A DNA stretch of 31,752 nucleotides. Origin: DAOVRD01 sp964605915. Its GTDB lineage: Bacteria; Planctomycetota; Brocadiia; SM23-32. The notes beneath the pieces were generated by a model. The model did not search any database. It was given only the letters and a program-made list of their open reading frames with translations, and was not told the origin of the DNA. Of this stretch, positions 14,166-23,354 are shown in pieces. The position numbers were made by a program, and so were the translations under genes. The stretch is taken from positions 1 through 31,752 of the forward strand of contig CAZSET010000009.1 of NCBI GenBank assembly GCA_964605915.1. Direction: 5' to 3'. Position 1 is the first letter of the stretch, and each line of letters begins with the position of its first letter.

Positions 14166-16829
14166 CTACGGTGCGGCAAGGTCAGGCCGAGCGGAGGGAT
14201 TGGCTCCCTTCGTCCGCCCGAAGGTTCTTCTTGCCTGAATGAGCATCCAGCGGACGTCGTCACACTGCCGCCACCAGCCGCCCATGGCACGCGCGCGCCT
14301 GTCCGCCGCGTCGAATTCGGTCTCGCCCGTGACGTCGCGCAGATTGGGCCGATCCTCTTCGATTTCGTTCAGCAACTCCTCGGCTTCGTCCAGGCGTTCG
14401 AGTTTGATCAGGCACTTCACCACGCCGAGCCGCGCCAGGCGGAACAGGCCCTCCACCGTCCCTTCGTTGGCCGGATGGCGCGCGAACTCGGGCAAGTCTT
14501 CGGGGCTCATGTCCGCCGCTTCTTGGTACTGCTTCAGGGCCGCCTCGTAGTCGCCCTCGTTGAACAGGCGGTCGGCAGCGCCCCTGACCCGTTGAAACGG
14601 TGCGAGCTCACGCGGCTCGGGCGGCTTCCAGTTCCAGTCGGGCATGTGCTCACGCACTGCCTCCTCCGCCGTAACCGCGCTGGCCGCCGGCACGTCGACG
14701 CGGATCGGCCAGCGTATGCGCGGTATCCAACTGTTGTCCCGGTCCATGTAGAGCAGGGGATGGAAGACGACGTCGATCATCTCCCCAGAGCCTTCTGCCG
14801 CAAGGAATAGCTTGTCGTCCTTGAACAGACAGGCGCGCGCCTCCCATTGCGAGATTGGGTCTACATCGGGGTGCCTGCCCCACTCCGGCTGGACGTCTGT
14901 CCGGACTTGCTCGCCCAACCGGTCGAACTCCATGCAGACGAACCCGTCCCGGCTATGCACGATGCTGCGCAGGCGCGGCTTCGGGCCCTTCTTCCGCTGC
15001 TCCACGGCTTCGGGGATATTCATCGCCACCAGCACGCCGTAGGGCCGCTCGGTTTCCAGTCTTCGTTTGAAGCTCTTGTACTCGCCTGGCCACTGCTTCT
15101 TGCTCTCCAGCGTTCGCTGTTTGCTCTGCTCGAGCTTGGCCAGGATGGGCGGTATTTCGTCCCCTCGGCCTGCGTCGAGCAGGTAATAGAGATACTCACT
15201 CAGGGGTATGCTCTGCCTGTCATCGGCGAACGCCTCCTTGATCGCGCGTTGGAGCAAGTGCTGCTCGAAGAAGCGGTAGGCCGCCTCCTCGCCCTCATAC
15301 CCCCTGAGCAGGCGGACGTACCAGGGCACCGCGTAGTGGAACGACGGTCCCTCGGGGTCGGCCACCAGGGGCTCTATGAATGCCAGCTTCTCCTGGAGCG
15401 TCCCGGCGCGACCCAGGAAATGCCAGTAAGCCTGGTGTTTCCAGAACACGTTGCTGGGCCATTTGGCCGTTCCCTCGGCTTGGGGCTCGGGGATCGGGAC
15501 TGTTTCCTCGAACGCTTCCACCAGGCCGGTGCCGCCGGCTTCGGTGATGGCGTAGCGCAGCGTGATTGTGTGCTCTCCCGCGCCGTGATTGAAGGGCGAG
15601 ACCGGCATGTAGCACTGCTCCATCCTGCGGGGGCTGGATCGGTAATCGGTGTGCTGGTAGTAGCTCAGGTAGATGTTCCCCCAGTTGTCCCTGAGTTCCC
15701 GTTCATAGGTGCTCAGGACGCGGCTGCCATTCGGGTGGAGGTTCTGCGGATCAGTGGCCGCAATCTTCAGGTCCCCATCCCGGTTCGTGAGCATCTCGAT
15801 GAACTCGGGAGCCCGATAGCCCTGCAGATCGTGGATCTGACTCCGTCCGCGAGGCTTCTGGCCCACGGGCATCTGCCCGGCCCGGTAGATGCCACGAACG
15901 TCCCGAAGCCGCCGCTCCTTCACTTCTGCAGCGAACTTCTCAGGATCGAAGAAACCGTCCGGCTGAGGGTCGGAGTAGTCGAAGACCACCAACGACATGT
16001 CGTCTCCCTCTGGTCCGTACAGGTTCATCCGAAGGGGCAGGCGGCTGGCCTTCAGAACCCATATCCGCGCCCAGAGGCGCCTCGGGTCACGCCCATAGTC
16101 GAAGACCTGAATGTCCTCCTCGACGCGCTCGTTAACAGCCTTCACGGGCTCGCCGGGAGGCGGCTCTCCGCGAAAAGTCGCCCGCAGGAGGCCGTCCAGC
16201 AACTGGCCGGCCGCAAGTCCGCGCACCTCTTCCGGCAATGGGCGGAATGGGGCCTCTCGCTTCTCCACGAACTCCTTGCGCGAGGCATCGTAGTACCTGG
16301 CATCCCCATCGGGCGTGATGAACTGCACGACACCCCCGCCGTGGCCCCGCCACGTGCCGGGGGCCTTGTAGTAGATGTCCACCTTAAACTCCTCGTCATC
16401 TTCCTCCACGAAGGCCGTCAAGTGGAATTGGGGCACCGTAGCCAGGGTCGCTACGACGTCGGCCCAGGCAACGGCGCCCTGGCCGCCGCCAAAGAGACCG
16501 AACAGCGCCATGAGAGCCAACGCGCCCGCAGCAGCAGCCGCGATCTGCAGCCACCTGGCTACGCGGCGGCGACCGAAGCCCGTCGACCTGCCCAACGGGA
16601 CCGCCCTCTCTACGCCCAGCTTGGCCAGAAGCGCTGCATTGAAATCCGGTGAAGGCGCAATACGTTCTCCGGTCGCAAGAGCGGCAAGTGCTCTTGACAT
16701 CTCATCCACCTCCCTTGCAAGGGATGGGTCGGCGAGAAGGGCCTTCTCCACCTGCTGCCGCCGCCCCTCTTCGAGCTCGCCGCAGACGAAGAGCACCAGC
16801 TCATCGTGGCCAATTGAGTTGCCTGTCAT
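14166..16829 (-). CDS. Very large single-pass anti-sigma factor with TPR-like C-terminus (887 aa)
   Basis: The start ATG at 16829 overlaps the sigma-factor stop as ATGA and sits 7 bases from an AAGGGGC ribosome binding site; an ATG at 16835 is the alternative. Counting from 16835, residues 1-60 are the cytoplasmic anti-sigma-like part (GHDELVLFVCGELEEGRRQQ...LLADPSLAREVDEM), without the full HxxxCxxC zinc motif. Residues 95-118 are one membrane helix (LQIAAAAAGALALMALFGLF). The remaining 770 residues are outside: a LolA/outer-membrane lipoprotein carrier-like beta region (FKVDIYYKAPGTWRG...) and a C-terminal TPR-like repeat (AADRLFNEGDYEAALKQYQEAADMS...; LIKLERLDEAEELLNEIEED). It likely binds and restrains the upstream sigma factor in response to an envelope signal. 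Confidence 0.8.
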   Translation of the reverse strand: MTGNSIGHDELVLFVCGELEEGRRQQVEKALLADPSLAREVDEMSRALAALATGERIAPSPDFNAALLAKLGVERAVPLGRSTGFGRRRVARWLQIAAAAAGALALMALFGLFGGGQGAVAWADVVATLATVPQFHLTAFVEEDDEEFKVDIYYKAPGTWRGHGGGVVQFITPDGDARYYDASRKEFVEKREAPFRPLPEEVRGLAAGQLLDGLLRATFRGEPPPGEPVKAVNERVEEDIQVFDYGRDPRRLWARIWVLKASRLPLRMNLYGPEGDDMSLVVFDYSDPQPDGFFDPEKFAAEVKERRLRDVRGIYRAGQMPVGQKPRGRSQIHDLQGYRAPEFIEMLTNRDGDLKIAATDPQNLHPNGSRVLSTYERELRDNWGNIYLSYYQHTDYRSSPRRMEQCYMPVSPFNHGAGEHTITLRYAITEAGGTGLVEAFEETVPIPEPQAEGTAKWPSNVFWKHQAYWHFLGRAGTLQEKLAFIEPLVADPEGPSFHYAVPWYVRLLRGYEGEEAAYRFFEQHLLQRAIKEAFADDRQSIPLSEYLYYLLDAGRGDEIPPILAKLEQSKQRTLESKKQWPGEYKSFKRRLETERPYGVLVAMNIPEAVEQRKKGPKPRLRSIVHSRDGFVCMEFDRLGEQVRTDVQPEWGRHPDVDPISQWEARACLFKDDKLFLAAEGSGEMIDVVFHPLLYMDRDNSWIPRIRWPIRVDVPAASAVTAEEAVREHMPDWNWKPPEPRELAPFQRVRGAADRLFNEGDYEAALKQYQEAADMSPEDLPEFARHPANEGTVEGLFRLARLGVVKCLIKLERLDEAEELLNEIEEDRPNLRDVTGETEFDAADRRARAMGGWWRQCDDVRWMLIQARRTFGRTKGANPSARPDLAAP

Positions 16830-17446
16830 TTGCATGCCCCTTGCCCCGGGGAAAGCAGCCCGGCCAGTCTGCGAAGCGCGTAGCCCATCCGTGCCTTGGC
16901 GGTCGACACCGGGCAGTCCATCACTTCGGCGATCTCGCGGAAGCTAAGGTCCGCGAAGACTTTCAGTGCCACAACTTCCCGTTGCGGCGGCGGCAATTGG
17001 GCCAGCACCTGGTCAACGCGGAAGCGCGGCTGCCGCTGCACACCACCGGGCACCCGCCCTTGCACGTCGCGTGCGTTGTCCGGATGGTCGTCCATGTCTG
17101 CCTGCAGAGCCGATGGGGACTGCTGAAGAGTGCGCAAGTAGTCGGTTGCGCAGTTGCGCGCGATCGCGAACAGCCACGCCGAGGCATCGGCCCTGCCCCT
17201 GTACTCCCCGCGGGCGGCCGCCTGGAAGGCACGCAGGAAGACCTCCTGCGTCAGGTCTTCCGCGCGGTGCGCGTCGCGAACCCGTTGATGGATGTAGTTG
17301 AGCAAACCGACTTTGTGTCGGTCCACGAATGCGTCGAAGTGCGTCAAGTCGCCCCTGGCAACCGCCCGCAGGACTGCTCCGTCGTTCGCGACGGCGCCGC
17401 CGCCGCGGCTCACAGGCTTACCGGTGTCTCCAGACAGAGCAAGCAC
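16826..17446 (-). CDS. ECF RNA polymerase sigma factor
   Basis: Region 2 spans about 36-105 (FDAFVDRHKVGLLNYIHQRV, AEDLTQEVFLRAFQ, ASAWLFAIARNCATDYLR). Region 4 spans about 146-195 (LPPPQREVVALKVFADLSFREIAEVMDCPVSTAKARMGYALRRL), the usual -35-recognising helix-turn-helix. At 206 residues the length is normal for an ECF factor. The GTG start at 17446 follows AAGGGA. The stop overlaps the anti-sigma start, which implies translational coupling and a paired regulatory switch. A TATATA at 17497-17502 lies 50 bases upstream with only a weak -35, so autoregulation by ECF-type boxes is possible but not shown. Confidence 0.93.
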   Translation of the reverse strand: MLALSGDTGKPVSRGGGAVANDGAVLRAVARGDLTHFDAFVDRHKVGLLNYIHQRVRDAHRAEDLTQEVFLRAFQAAARGEYRGRADASAWLFAIARNCATDYLRTLQQSPSALQADMDDHPDNARDVQGRVPGGVQRQPRFRVDQVLAQLPPPQREVVALKVFADLSFREIAEVMDCPVSTAKARMGYALRRLAGLLSPGQGACK

Positions 17447-17610
17447 TGTTGATCCCTTCGCGCCGGACGGAGAGCGTCAAGGCCAGATGCCACCTCTATA
17501 TACGAAACGCGGACGCAAACTGCACGTTTGGACACAGGATGAACGGCGTGCCGTGTGCGTCCGGACGGCGGGTCCACCAGGTGGCGGGACCCCAGCGACG
17601 CGCGCAGGCG

Positions 17611-18597
17611 TCAGACGGCAGAGTTCTGCTTGACGTAGTCGATCAGCTCGTCCACCTGCGCAAAGGCCAGGCAGACCACCGTGTCCGCGGCGCCGTAGTA
17701 AATGGCGATCCGGCCCGTCCCCGCGTCGCAGACCGCCGCACACGGGAAGGCCACGTTCGGCACGTCGCCCACGCACTCGTAAAGCCGCTGCGGCGACAGG
17801 AGGTAGGACGCCGTGCGGTACATCACCTTCCAGGGCTCGTCCAGGTCCAGCAGCGCCGCCCCCATGCTGTAGACGAAGCCGTTGCACGACGTCAGCACGC
17901 CGTGGTAGATCATCAGCCAGCCCTCAGAAGTCTCGATGGGCGTCGGGCCGGCGCCGACCTTGGTGGACTGCCACCCCCCGATGGTGCCCATCACGTAGCG
18001 ATGACGCCCCCAGTGGATGAGGTCGGGGCTCTGGCTGAGGAATATGTCCCCGAAAGGCGTGTGCCCGTTGTCGCTCGGGCGGTTGAGCATGACGTAGGAG
18101 CCGTTGATCTTGCGCGGGAACAGCACCCCATTGCGCTGGAAGGGCAGCAGCGCATTCTCCGTCTGGTGGTAGGTCTCGAAGTCCTCGGTCCACGCCATGC
18201 CGATGGTCGGGCCGTGATACCAGTTGCACCAGTGGACGTAGTAACGGCCTTCCAGCTTGCAGACCCGCGGATCATAGCCGTAGACGAAGTTCTGGAGCTC
18301 CGGTATGTCGCACTCGAAGCGGATCGGCTCGGGTTCGATGTCCCAACGGATGCCGTCGTCGCTGCGGCCGGTGTGCAGCATCATGCGGCGGGTTCGGTGG
18401 TCGACGCGGAAAACGCCGGCGAACTCGTCGCCGAACGTCACCACGGCGCTGTTGAAGATGCTGTTGCTGCACGGGATGGCGTCCCGGGGGATGATCGGAT
18501 TGTCACTGTAGCGCCAAACCACGTCCGCACAGCCTTGGGGTTTGTCTTCCCACGGGATGTTGGGCACGGCCTCTCCGACGATCGTCTGCTCGGCCAT
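17611..18597 (-). CDS. GH130-family glycoside phosphorylase/hydrolase
   Basis: The 328-residue five-bladed beta-propeller has typical GH130 sequence: NPIIPRDAIPCSNSIFNSAV near the N-terminus, FVYGYDPRV with Asp109 as the expected catalytic acid, RYYVHWCNWYHGPTIGMAWTEDF, and FPRKINGSYVMLNRPSDNG. WQSTKVGAGPTPIETSEGWLMIYHG follows. Family members cleave beta-1,2- or beta-1,4-mannosides, usually by phosphorolysis; which linkage cannot be told here. The ATG at 18597 follows GACGGAGACC and is preferred over the upstream in-frame start at 18651. It is cytoplasmic, with no signal peptide. It lies between the sigma operon and MscS, all on the minus strand. Confidence 0.88.
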   Translation of the reverse strand: MAEQTIVGEAVPNIPWEDKPQGCADVVWRYSDNPIIPRDAIPCSNSIFNSAVVTFGDEFAGVFRVDHRTRRMMLHTGRSDDGIRWDIEPEPIRFECDIPELQNFVYGYDPRVCKLEGRYYVHWCNWYHGPTIGMAWTEDFETYHQTENALLPFQRNGVLFPRKINGSYVMLNRPSDNGHTPFGDIFLSQSPDLIHWGRHRYVMGTIGGWQSTKVGAGPTPIETSEGWLMIYHGVLTSCNGFVYSMGAALLDLDEPWKVMYRTASYLLSPQRLYECVGDVPNVAFPCAAVCDAGTGRIAIYYGAADTVVCLAFAQVDELIDYVKQNSAV

Positions 18598-18749
18598 TAC
18601 GGTCTCCGTCTGAAATGTTGCGAGTCCAGAGCGCCGACTGCGGAGGCCCATTTAGCCATGCCCCGCAGGGCCGCGTCAAGTCACACGCCTACACGCGTCC
18701 TGTCGCCGGCCGCCCGCGAGCCCCCCTACTGCTGCAATGAGGACGGGCA

Positions 18750-20060
18750 TCACTTAGAGCCATTCGACGGCCCGCCCCGCGAGGGCGCAAGCCCCGAGAA
18801 CACGCTTCTGAGTCGCGCGAGCGCGCCAGCGCCGAGGGGCGCCTTCTGCTCCTGCCTTTCGTGATAGAAGACGACGATCCGGTCGGCAGGCACCTCGATG
18901 CCCGCGGCCTTGAGTACCTCGCGAATGCGTGGGACAAGCTGCTGCTCGATCACCCACTGCTGCTGCGGCCAGAAGGCAAGGTGCATGCGGACGAAGTGCT
19001 CGCCCGTGTCCAAAGAGATGACGCCCGACATCCGCGGCGGGCCGATGATGACGCCTTCGAACTGGCGGGCGACCTCGCCGGCGGTCTGCTGAAGGAGCTC
19101 GACTTCCTGTTCGGCTGCCTGGCGGCTGGCCGCTGTCACGTCAATGCGCGCATGCTGGGCGCCCCTGGTGAAATTGCCGACGACGGCGATGTTGCGGTTC
19201 GGAATGACGATCATCTCGCCCAGGTAATTGTGCAGTTTGGTCATGCGCAGGCCCAGTTCCTGAACCACGCCAACCTGGCCGGAGATCTCCACCATGTCCC
19301 CCACATCGAACTGGCCCTCGAAAATCACAAAAAAGCCCGTCACGACGTCTTGCACCAGGCCCTGAGAGCCAAACCCGATCGCCAGGCCGATAACGGAGAG
19401 AGAAGCAAGGTAGGCCGTGTAGTTGACCCCCAGCTCCCCCAGGACGAACCCGAGAGCCGTGAAGTAGACGACGTACTTCACGCCGTTGAGCACAAGCGAG
19501 TGGACAGTGAGCGCCCGGTTCTTGTGATAGCGGTAGAAGAACCGCAGAGGACCCCAATCGGAGTAGATCACCAGACGGCCGACCGCGCGCAACGCCGCGA
19601 TGATCAGACGACAGATCAGGACAACACCCAGGATGGTCAGCACCCGGTAGAGCTTCCGCGTCACGTTCTCGGGCGACAGGTCAAAGAGCCACTGGAACGA
19701 CGCCGCGGCCTCCGGCTGGCGGGAGAACTTCAGCCCCTCAGGCAGGTCCCCGCCGGAAAGCGTCAGCTGGTTCTTGTCCCCATCGAACTGGTAGGTCACC
19801 TCCCCGGTGTCGGTCGACAGCTTCAGGTTGTTTCCATCCACCACGTAATCCCCCGTCAGACCGTCCAGGGAGAAGCGGCCCTCCGCTGAAAGGGTCAGCC
19901 TCAGGTAACTGCTGCCAACGGGTGCCACCCATGTTCCGGTGAGGGTCTCCTTTACGGCGCGCTGCATCCGGGCGCCGGCGAACTCCGCCGCACTCACTGA
20001 GCCGGCCGCACACACCGTCAGGAGACAACAGCACGCAAGGGCCGCGCTGCTCCGCCGCAT
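18750..20060 (-). CDS. MscS-type mechanosensitive channel with extracytoplasmic N-terminal domain
   Basis: Start ATG 20060 follows GGCGGAG. A signal peptide (MRRSSAALACCCLLTVCAAGSVSA-AE) leads to a roughly 100-residue beta-rich domain (GTWVAPVGSSYLRLTLSAEGRFSLDG... TYQFDGDKNQLTLSG), like a lipocalin or DUF5640-type fold. Three membrane helices follow. The pore helix segment is ASLSVIGLAIGFGSQGLVQDVVTGFFVIFEGQFDVGDMVEI, the MscS signature. The C-terminal alpha/beta domain ends in IRIVVFYHE-like strands. At 436 residues it is longer than E. coli MscS because of the N-terminal domain. It should release solutes on membrane tension. Confidence 0.9.
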   Translation of the reverse strand: MRRSSAALACCCLLTVCAAGSVSAAEFAGARMQRAVKETLTGTWVAPVGSSYLRLTLSAEGRFSLDGLTGDYVVDGNNLKLSTDTGEVTYQFDGDKNQLTLSGGDLPEGLKFSRQPEAAASFQWLFDLSPENVTRKLYRVLTILGVVLICRLIIAALRAVGRLVIYSDWGPLRFFYRYHKNRALTVHSLVLNGVKYVVYFTALGFVLGELGVNYTAYLASLSVIGLAIGFGSQGLVQDVVTGFFVIFEGQFDVGDMVEISGQVGVVQELGLRMTKLHNYLGEMIVIPNRNIAVVGNFTRGAQHARIDVTAASRQAAEQEVELLQQTAGEVARQFEGVIIGPPRMSGVISLDTGEHFVRMHLAFWPQQQWVIEQQLVPRIREVLKAAGIEVPADRIVVFYHERQEQKAPLGAGALARLRSVFSGLAPSRGGPSNGSK

Positions 20061-20303
20061 AGCAACACTCCGCCGTCGGTTTGAGTGACCGCTTCCCACG
20101 GTATCGCCCCCGAAAGGGATCACAAGGGATCTCAGAACCGGGCCTTCGGCGGCTCCGTCCCGGCCCCGCCGCCTGCAAGTTCGGGCCGAACGGCCCGCCC
20201 GCAAGCTGGTCCAGTGATGATAAGCGTCGCCAGGCTCTTTCGCAAGCCGATGCTTGAGCGTGCCTGGGGCGCACTGTCGCGCGCCAGCGCCTTCGCTCTG
20301 CCC

Positions 20304-21260
20304 TCAGTCCACGAGGCCCACGCCGCGGCTGCGGCAGAACTCCAGCGTCTCCTCGAAGGAGCTCACCCCCGTGCGCCCCCCCACCCGCGTGCAGGACATA
20401 GCCGCCGCCGCGCTGGCAAACGCCGCTGTGCGCCGGGCATCCCAGCCCTTGATCAAGCCAACGATATAGGCGCCGTGGAAGACGTCGCCGGCACCGGTCG
20501 TGTCGACGGCGTCCACCTCGAACGCCGGGGTGTGGAACTCCCCGTCCGCACAGACGGTGTAGCTGCCATCGGGCCCTTCGGTCTGGACGACTGTCCTCGG
20601 GCCGAGCTCAACGGCAGCCCGGCACGCGTCCGCAGCGTCCGACTCGCCCGTGACGGCCTGAGCAAAGCCGCTGCCGCAGACGAGCACGTCGACCTGCTCG
20701 ACCAGCTTGCGAATGCGGTCTCGCGCGATCCCATGAGTCGCCGGACCGTCCAGAACGACCGTGCCGCCGGCCTCGTGCATCCATCGGGCGGCGGCCAGCG
20801 CCGCCTCGCCGTGGCAGCCGTCCAGGTGCAGGTAAGGGGCCGATGTGACGTAGTCTCGGTCGATCTCCTCCGGCCGCAGCGCGTCAGACATCGCTCCCGC
20901 CAGGCCGCTGAAGCTCCTCTCGCCAGTTTCGGCGTCCACCCAGACCAGCACCACATCCTTTTCCGCGCTCGGGCGGATGACGACGCGCGAAACGTCCACG
21001 CCGTATCGGCTCAGCGAGAGAAGCTTGCACTCGCCGGCGAAGTCACTGCCGGCCGTGCCCACGAAACCCGTCCGAACACCCAGCCGAGAGGCGGCGGCCA
21101 TGGCCGTGGCCACCGGCCCGCCGCCCTCCAGGCGAAACTCCCGGAACGCGGGCCGCCGCGACGGGTCGGACGCCGGCTCACATCGCACCAGCACGTCGAT
21201 GGTCGCCAGTCCGAGCCCGACGACGTCCAGATTCCCGGAACTGCTGGAGTTCATCCTCAC
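20304..21260 (-). CDS. PfkB-family carbohydrate kinase
   Basis: This ribokinase-like ATP-dependent kinase of 318 residues has an N-terminal GLATIDVLV strand, the GGGPVATAMAAASRLG substrate/lid motif at 46-61, GFVGTAGSDFAG, and the PfkB signature 2 DTTGAGDVFHGAY with catalytic Asp259. The sugar specificity (ribose, fructose, adenosine or a uronate derivative) is not evident. The GTG start at 21260 follows GAGGTCAG; an ATG at 21254 is also possible. It is upstream of MscS and GH130 on the same strand, with a 243-base gap to MscS. Confidence 0.9.
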   Translation of the reverse strand: MRMNSSSSGNLDVVGLGLATIDVLVRCEPASDPSRRPAFREFRLEGGGPVATAMAAASRLGVRTGFVGTAGSDFAGECKLLSLSRYGVDVSRVVIRPSAEKDVVLVWVDAETGERSFSGLAGAMSDALRPEEIDRDYVTSAPYLHLDGCHGEAALAAARWMHEAGGTVVLDGPATHGIARDRIRKLVEQVDVLVCGSGFAQAVTGESDAADACRAAVELGPRTVVQTEGPDGSYTVCADGEFHTPAFEVDAVDTTGAGDVFHGAYIVGLIKGWDARRTAAFASAAAAMSCTRVGGRTGVSSFEETLEFCRSRGVGLVD

Positions 21261-21450
21261 CTGACCTCGGAAATGGTCCGCACCGTCTTCGGCAGACGCC
21301 CGCCGAATCTCAAGGCGGCCGGCCCCCCATTATGCGGAGCGGCCGCCGGCAGTCAAGAACCGGAGGGGCTTCATTTCGACGGCGGTCGAGCGAACGCACA
21401 TGATTCAACCACGGGCCATGGGGCCAGCCCATTACCAGACCGCAATATGA

Positions 21451-21479
21451 TTGCGCCCTGGCACGCGCTCGCGTATATT
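21451..21479 (+). promoter_or_regulatory. Candidate promoter upstream of the DUF4038-like gene
   Basis: TTGCGC (21451-21456), a 17-base spacer and TATATT (21474-21479). It would give a leader of about 400 bases that contains the hairpins at 21684-21752. Confidence 0.4.
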
Positions 21480-21683
21480 CAAACGCCGCTGGCCGGTGTG
21501 GCCGGCAATTCCTGCCTGCGCACACGGCAAAGCGCGCGGGGAGGAAAACTTCCGGGCGGCGGCCCGAGGCCCGAAGGCGGCCAATGCGCCGAGTTGCGTC
21601 CATCGCCGCTCCCGATGCAGGATCCAGACCCGGGTGAGGCGAGTCGCTGAAGTCTTCTCGGGTTTTGGGCTCCCTCGCCCTGG

Positions 21684-21752
21684 CCCTTTCCCGGCGGGAG
21701 AGGGAATGCCCCCTCGTTGTGAGAGAGGGAATTGCCCCGCTCCCTCTGGGAG
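21684..21752 (+). repeat. G/C hairpin intergenic repeat
   Basis: CCCTTTCCC-ggc-GGGAGAGGG (21684-21704) forms a 9-pair stem with one G-T; CTCCC-tct-GGGAG (21740-21752) is a second. Runs of the type GAGAGGGAAT recur between them. The composition resembles widespread bacterial intergenic CCCTCTCCC-type repeats. No second copy is in this window. Confidence 0.45.
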
Positions 21753-21882
21753 GGGGTTCGGGGGAGGGAAAAACGGTCGAAAAGTTACCTCGACCCTCTT
21801 GGAAGACCAACACCAACTTGGCCGGCAATCCCAGACGCTCGTGCAGGGCGTCGGAGAACGTGCTGGAAGGAGGTACCACGCG

Positions 21883-23244
21883 ATGACGCCACGCACCGTC
21901 TGTGGTCCGCTGCGCAAGAATCCGGCCAACCCACGCTACTTCACGGACGATTCGGGCCGGGCCGTCTACCTCACCGGCTCTCACACGTGGAATAACCTGG
22001 TCGACATGGGCAAGGCCGATCCGCCGCCCGAGTTCGACTACGGCTACTACCTGGACTTCCTGGAGCGGCAGAACCACAACTTCATCCGGCTCTGGGCGTG
22101 GGACATGCTCTGCACGTGGAACGCGCAGGACGTGGTGCGCCCGTTCCCCTGGGCGCGCACGGGGCCGGGAGTGGCGCTGGACGGCAAGCCGAAGTTCGAC
22201 CTCACGCAGTTCGATCAGGAGTACTTCGACCGCCTGCGCAACCGCGTGGGGGAGGCGCAAGAGCGGGGAATCTACGTCAGCGTCATGCTGTTCGAAGGGT
22301 GGGCCGTCTTCCGACGGAACAAGGCGCGGCTGGAAATGCACCTGTTCAGCAAGGACAACAACGTCAACGGTTTCGACCTGGCCGCCTCGCAGGCCGACGG
22401 GATACTCAGGGACTGGGTGACGCTCGACAATCCCGGCCTGGTCCGGATCCAGGAAGCCTACGTGCGGAAGGTGGTCGACACGGTCAACGAGTTGGACAAC
22501 GTGCTGTACGAGATATGCAACGAGGCCGGGCAGCACTCGCACGACTGGCAGGAGCACTTCATCGGGTTCATCCGCCGCTGTGAGGCGAGCAAGCCCAAGC
22601 AGCATCCCGTCGGCACCACGGGCGGCATGGGCACGCTGAACGAGCGCACGTACGCGAGCGCCGCGGACTGGGTCTCGCCGGACTCCGGCGCCGCGGACGG
22701 ACACGACAACCAGTACCGTGAAGGGGGGCACACATGGGGCTCGGCGCCGTTCGACCGGGGCGACAAAGTGGTCCTGCTCGACACGGACAACCTGTGGGGC
22801 ATCGGCGGGGACGAAGTGTGGGCCTGGAAGAGCTTTTGCCGGGGCTACAACGTGCTCTACATGGACCGCTGCGACGACTTCGCGTCCGCCTTCTACGAAC
22901 ACGAACACTGGCCGGAGAAGCACAGCCCCCACCTGCGCCGGGAGATGGGGAAGATCAAGACGTTCGCCGACCGGATGGACCTGAACGCCGCCCTGCCCCA
23001 CAACGAGCTATCCTCGACCGGCTATTGCCTGGCGGCGCCCGGCCGCGAGTATCTGGTCTACCAGGCGGAGTGCGGCCCGTTTACCGTTCACCTGCAGACC
23101 GGCTCTTACCACTACGAATGGCACGATCCGAGCACCGGCCGGCCTGCGGGCGAAGGTGACGTGTCGGTCGGCGACGGGCCGCGCGAGTTCGAGCCTCCGT
23201 TCGAGGGCGACGCCGTGCTCTACCTGGCCGCGTCCGACGCATGA
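21883..23244 (+). CDS. DUF4038-type glycoside hydrolase (apiosidase-like), 453 aa
   Basis: ATG 21883 follows GGAAGGAGG at the right distance; the frame extends upstream without support. The N-terminus NPRYFTDDSGRAVYLTGSHTWNNLVD is characteristic of the DUF4038/GH140-like TIM-barrel family. FIRLWAWDM, YVSVMLFEGW and NVLYEICNEAGQ, with the Asn-Glu pair expected at the catalytic acid, follow. A second acidic site is likely near VVLLDTDNLWGIGGDEVW. The last 90 residues (YCLAAPGREYLVYQAECGPFTVHL...) match the C-terminal putative collagen-binding beta domain found in these enzymes. No signal peptide is visible, so a cytoplasmic site is likely. It probably acts on a plant or algal oligosaccharide; the substrate is not known. 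Confidence 0.85.
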   Translation: MTPRTVCGPLRKNPANPRYFTDDSGRAVYLTGSHTWNNLVDMGKADPPPEFDYGYYLDFLERQNHNFIRLWAWDMLCTWNAQDVVRPFPWARTGPGVALDGKPKFDLTQFDQEYFDRLRNRVGEAQERGIYVSVMLFEGWAVFRRNKARLEMHLFSKDNNVNGFDLAASQADGILRDWVTLDNPGLVRIQEAYVRKVVDTVNELDNVLYEICNEAGQHSHDWQEHFIGFIRRCEASKPKQHPVGTTGGMGTLNERTYASAADWVSPDSGAADGHDNQYREGGHTWGSAPFDRGDKVVLLDTDNLWGIGGDEVWAWKSFCRGYNVLYMDRCDDFASAFYEHEHWPEKHSPHLRREMGKIKTFADRMDLNAALPHNELSSTGYCLAAPGREYLVYQAECGPFTVHLQTGSYHYEWHDPSTGRPAGEGDVSVGDGPREFEPPFEGDAVLYLAASDA

Positions 23245-23354
23245 CGCTCAGCCGACGGTTCGTTCGCTCGAACTGACGGCACTGGCACCGCCTGGTTGCG
23301 AGCAGTAGAATCGTACGCGTCCGTGGACAATGATGGCTTGACGGAGAAAGGCCG

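Larger units (their letters stand above)
21261..21882. other. Divergent intergenic region
   Basis: These 622 bases lie between the divergent PfkB and DUF4038-like genes. The stretch holds a candidate plus-strand promoter (21451-21479) and a set of G/C hairpins (21684-21752). A long frame across it is an upstream extension of the DUF4038-like gene with no supporting start. Confidence 0.5.

Noticed and set aside
14847..16652. 601-aa open frame on the plus strand opposite the anti-sigma gene
   Set aside because: It is a shadow of a high-G+C gene: no domain, no ribosome binding site, Arg/Leu/His-rich composition.
17329..18864. 511-aa plus-strand frame across the sigma start and the GH130 gene
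   Set aside because: It is antisense to GH130, with RHH-type shadow composition and no recognisable domain.
21310..23001. 563-aa open frame on the minus strand opposite the DUF4038-like gene
   Set aside because: The opposite strand has a recognised enzyme with a good start; this frame has shadow composition and no motif.
23284..23299. Sigma-54-like TGGCAC...TTGC upstream of the FlbD-like gene
   Set aside because: The GG-to-GC distance is 12 bases, not the required 10.
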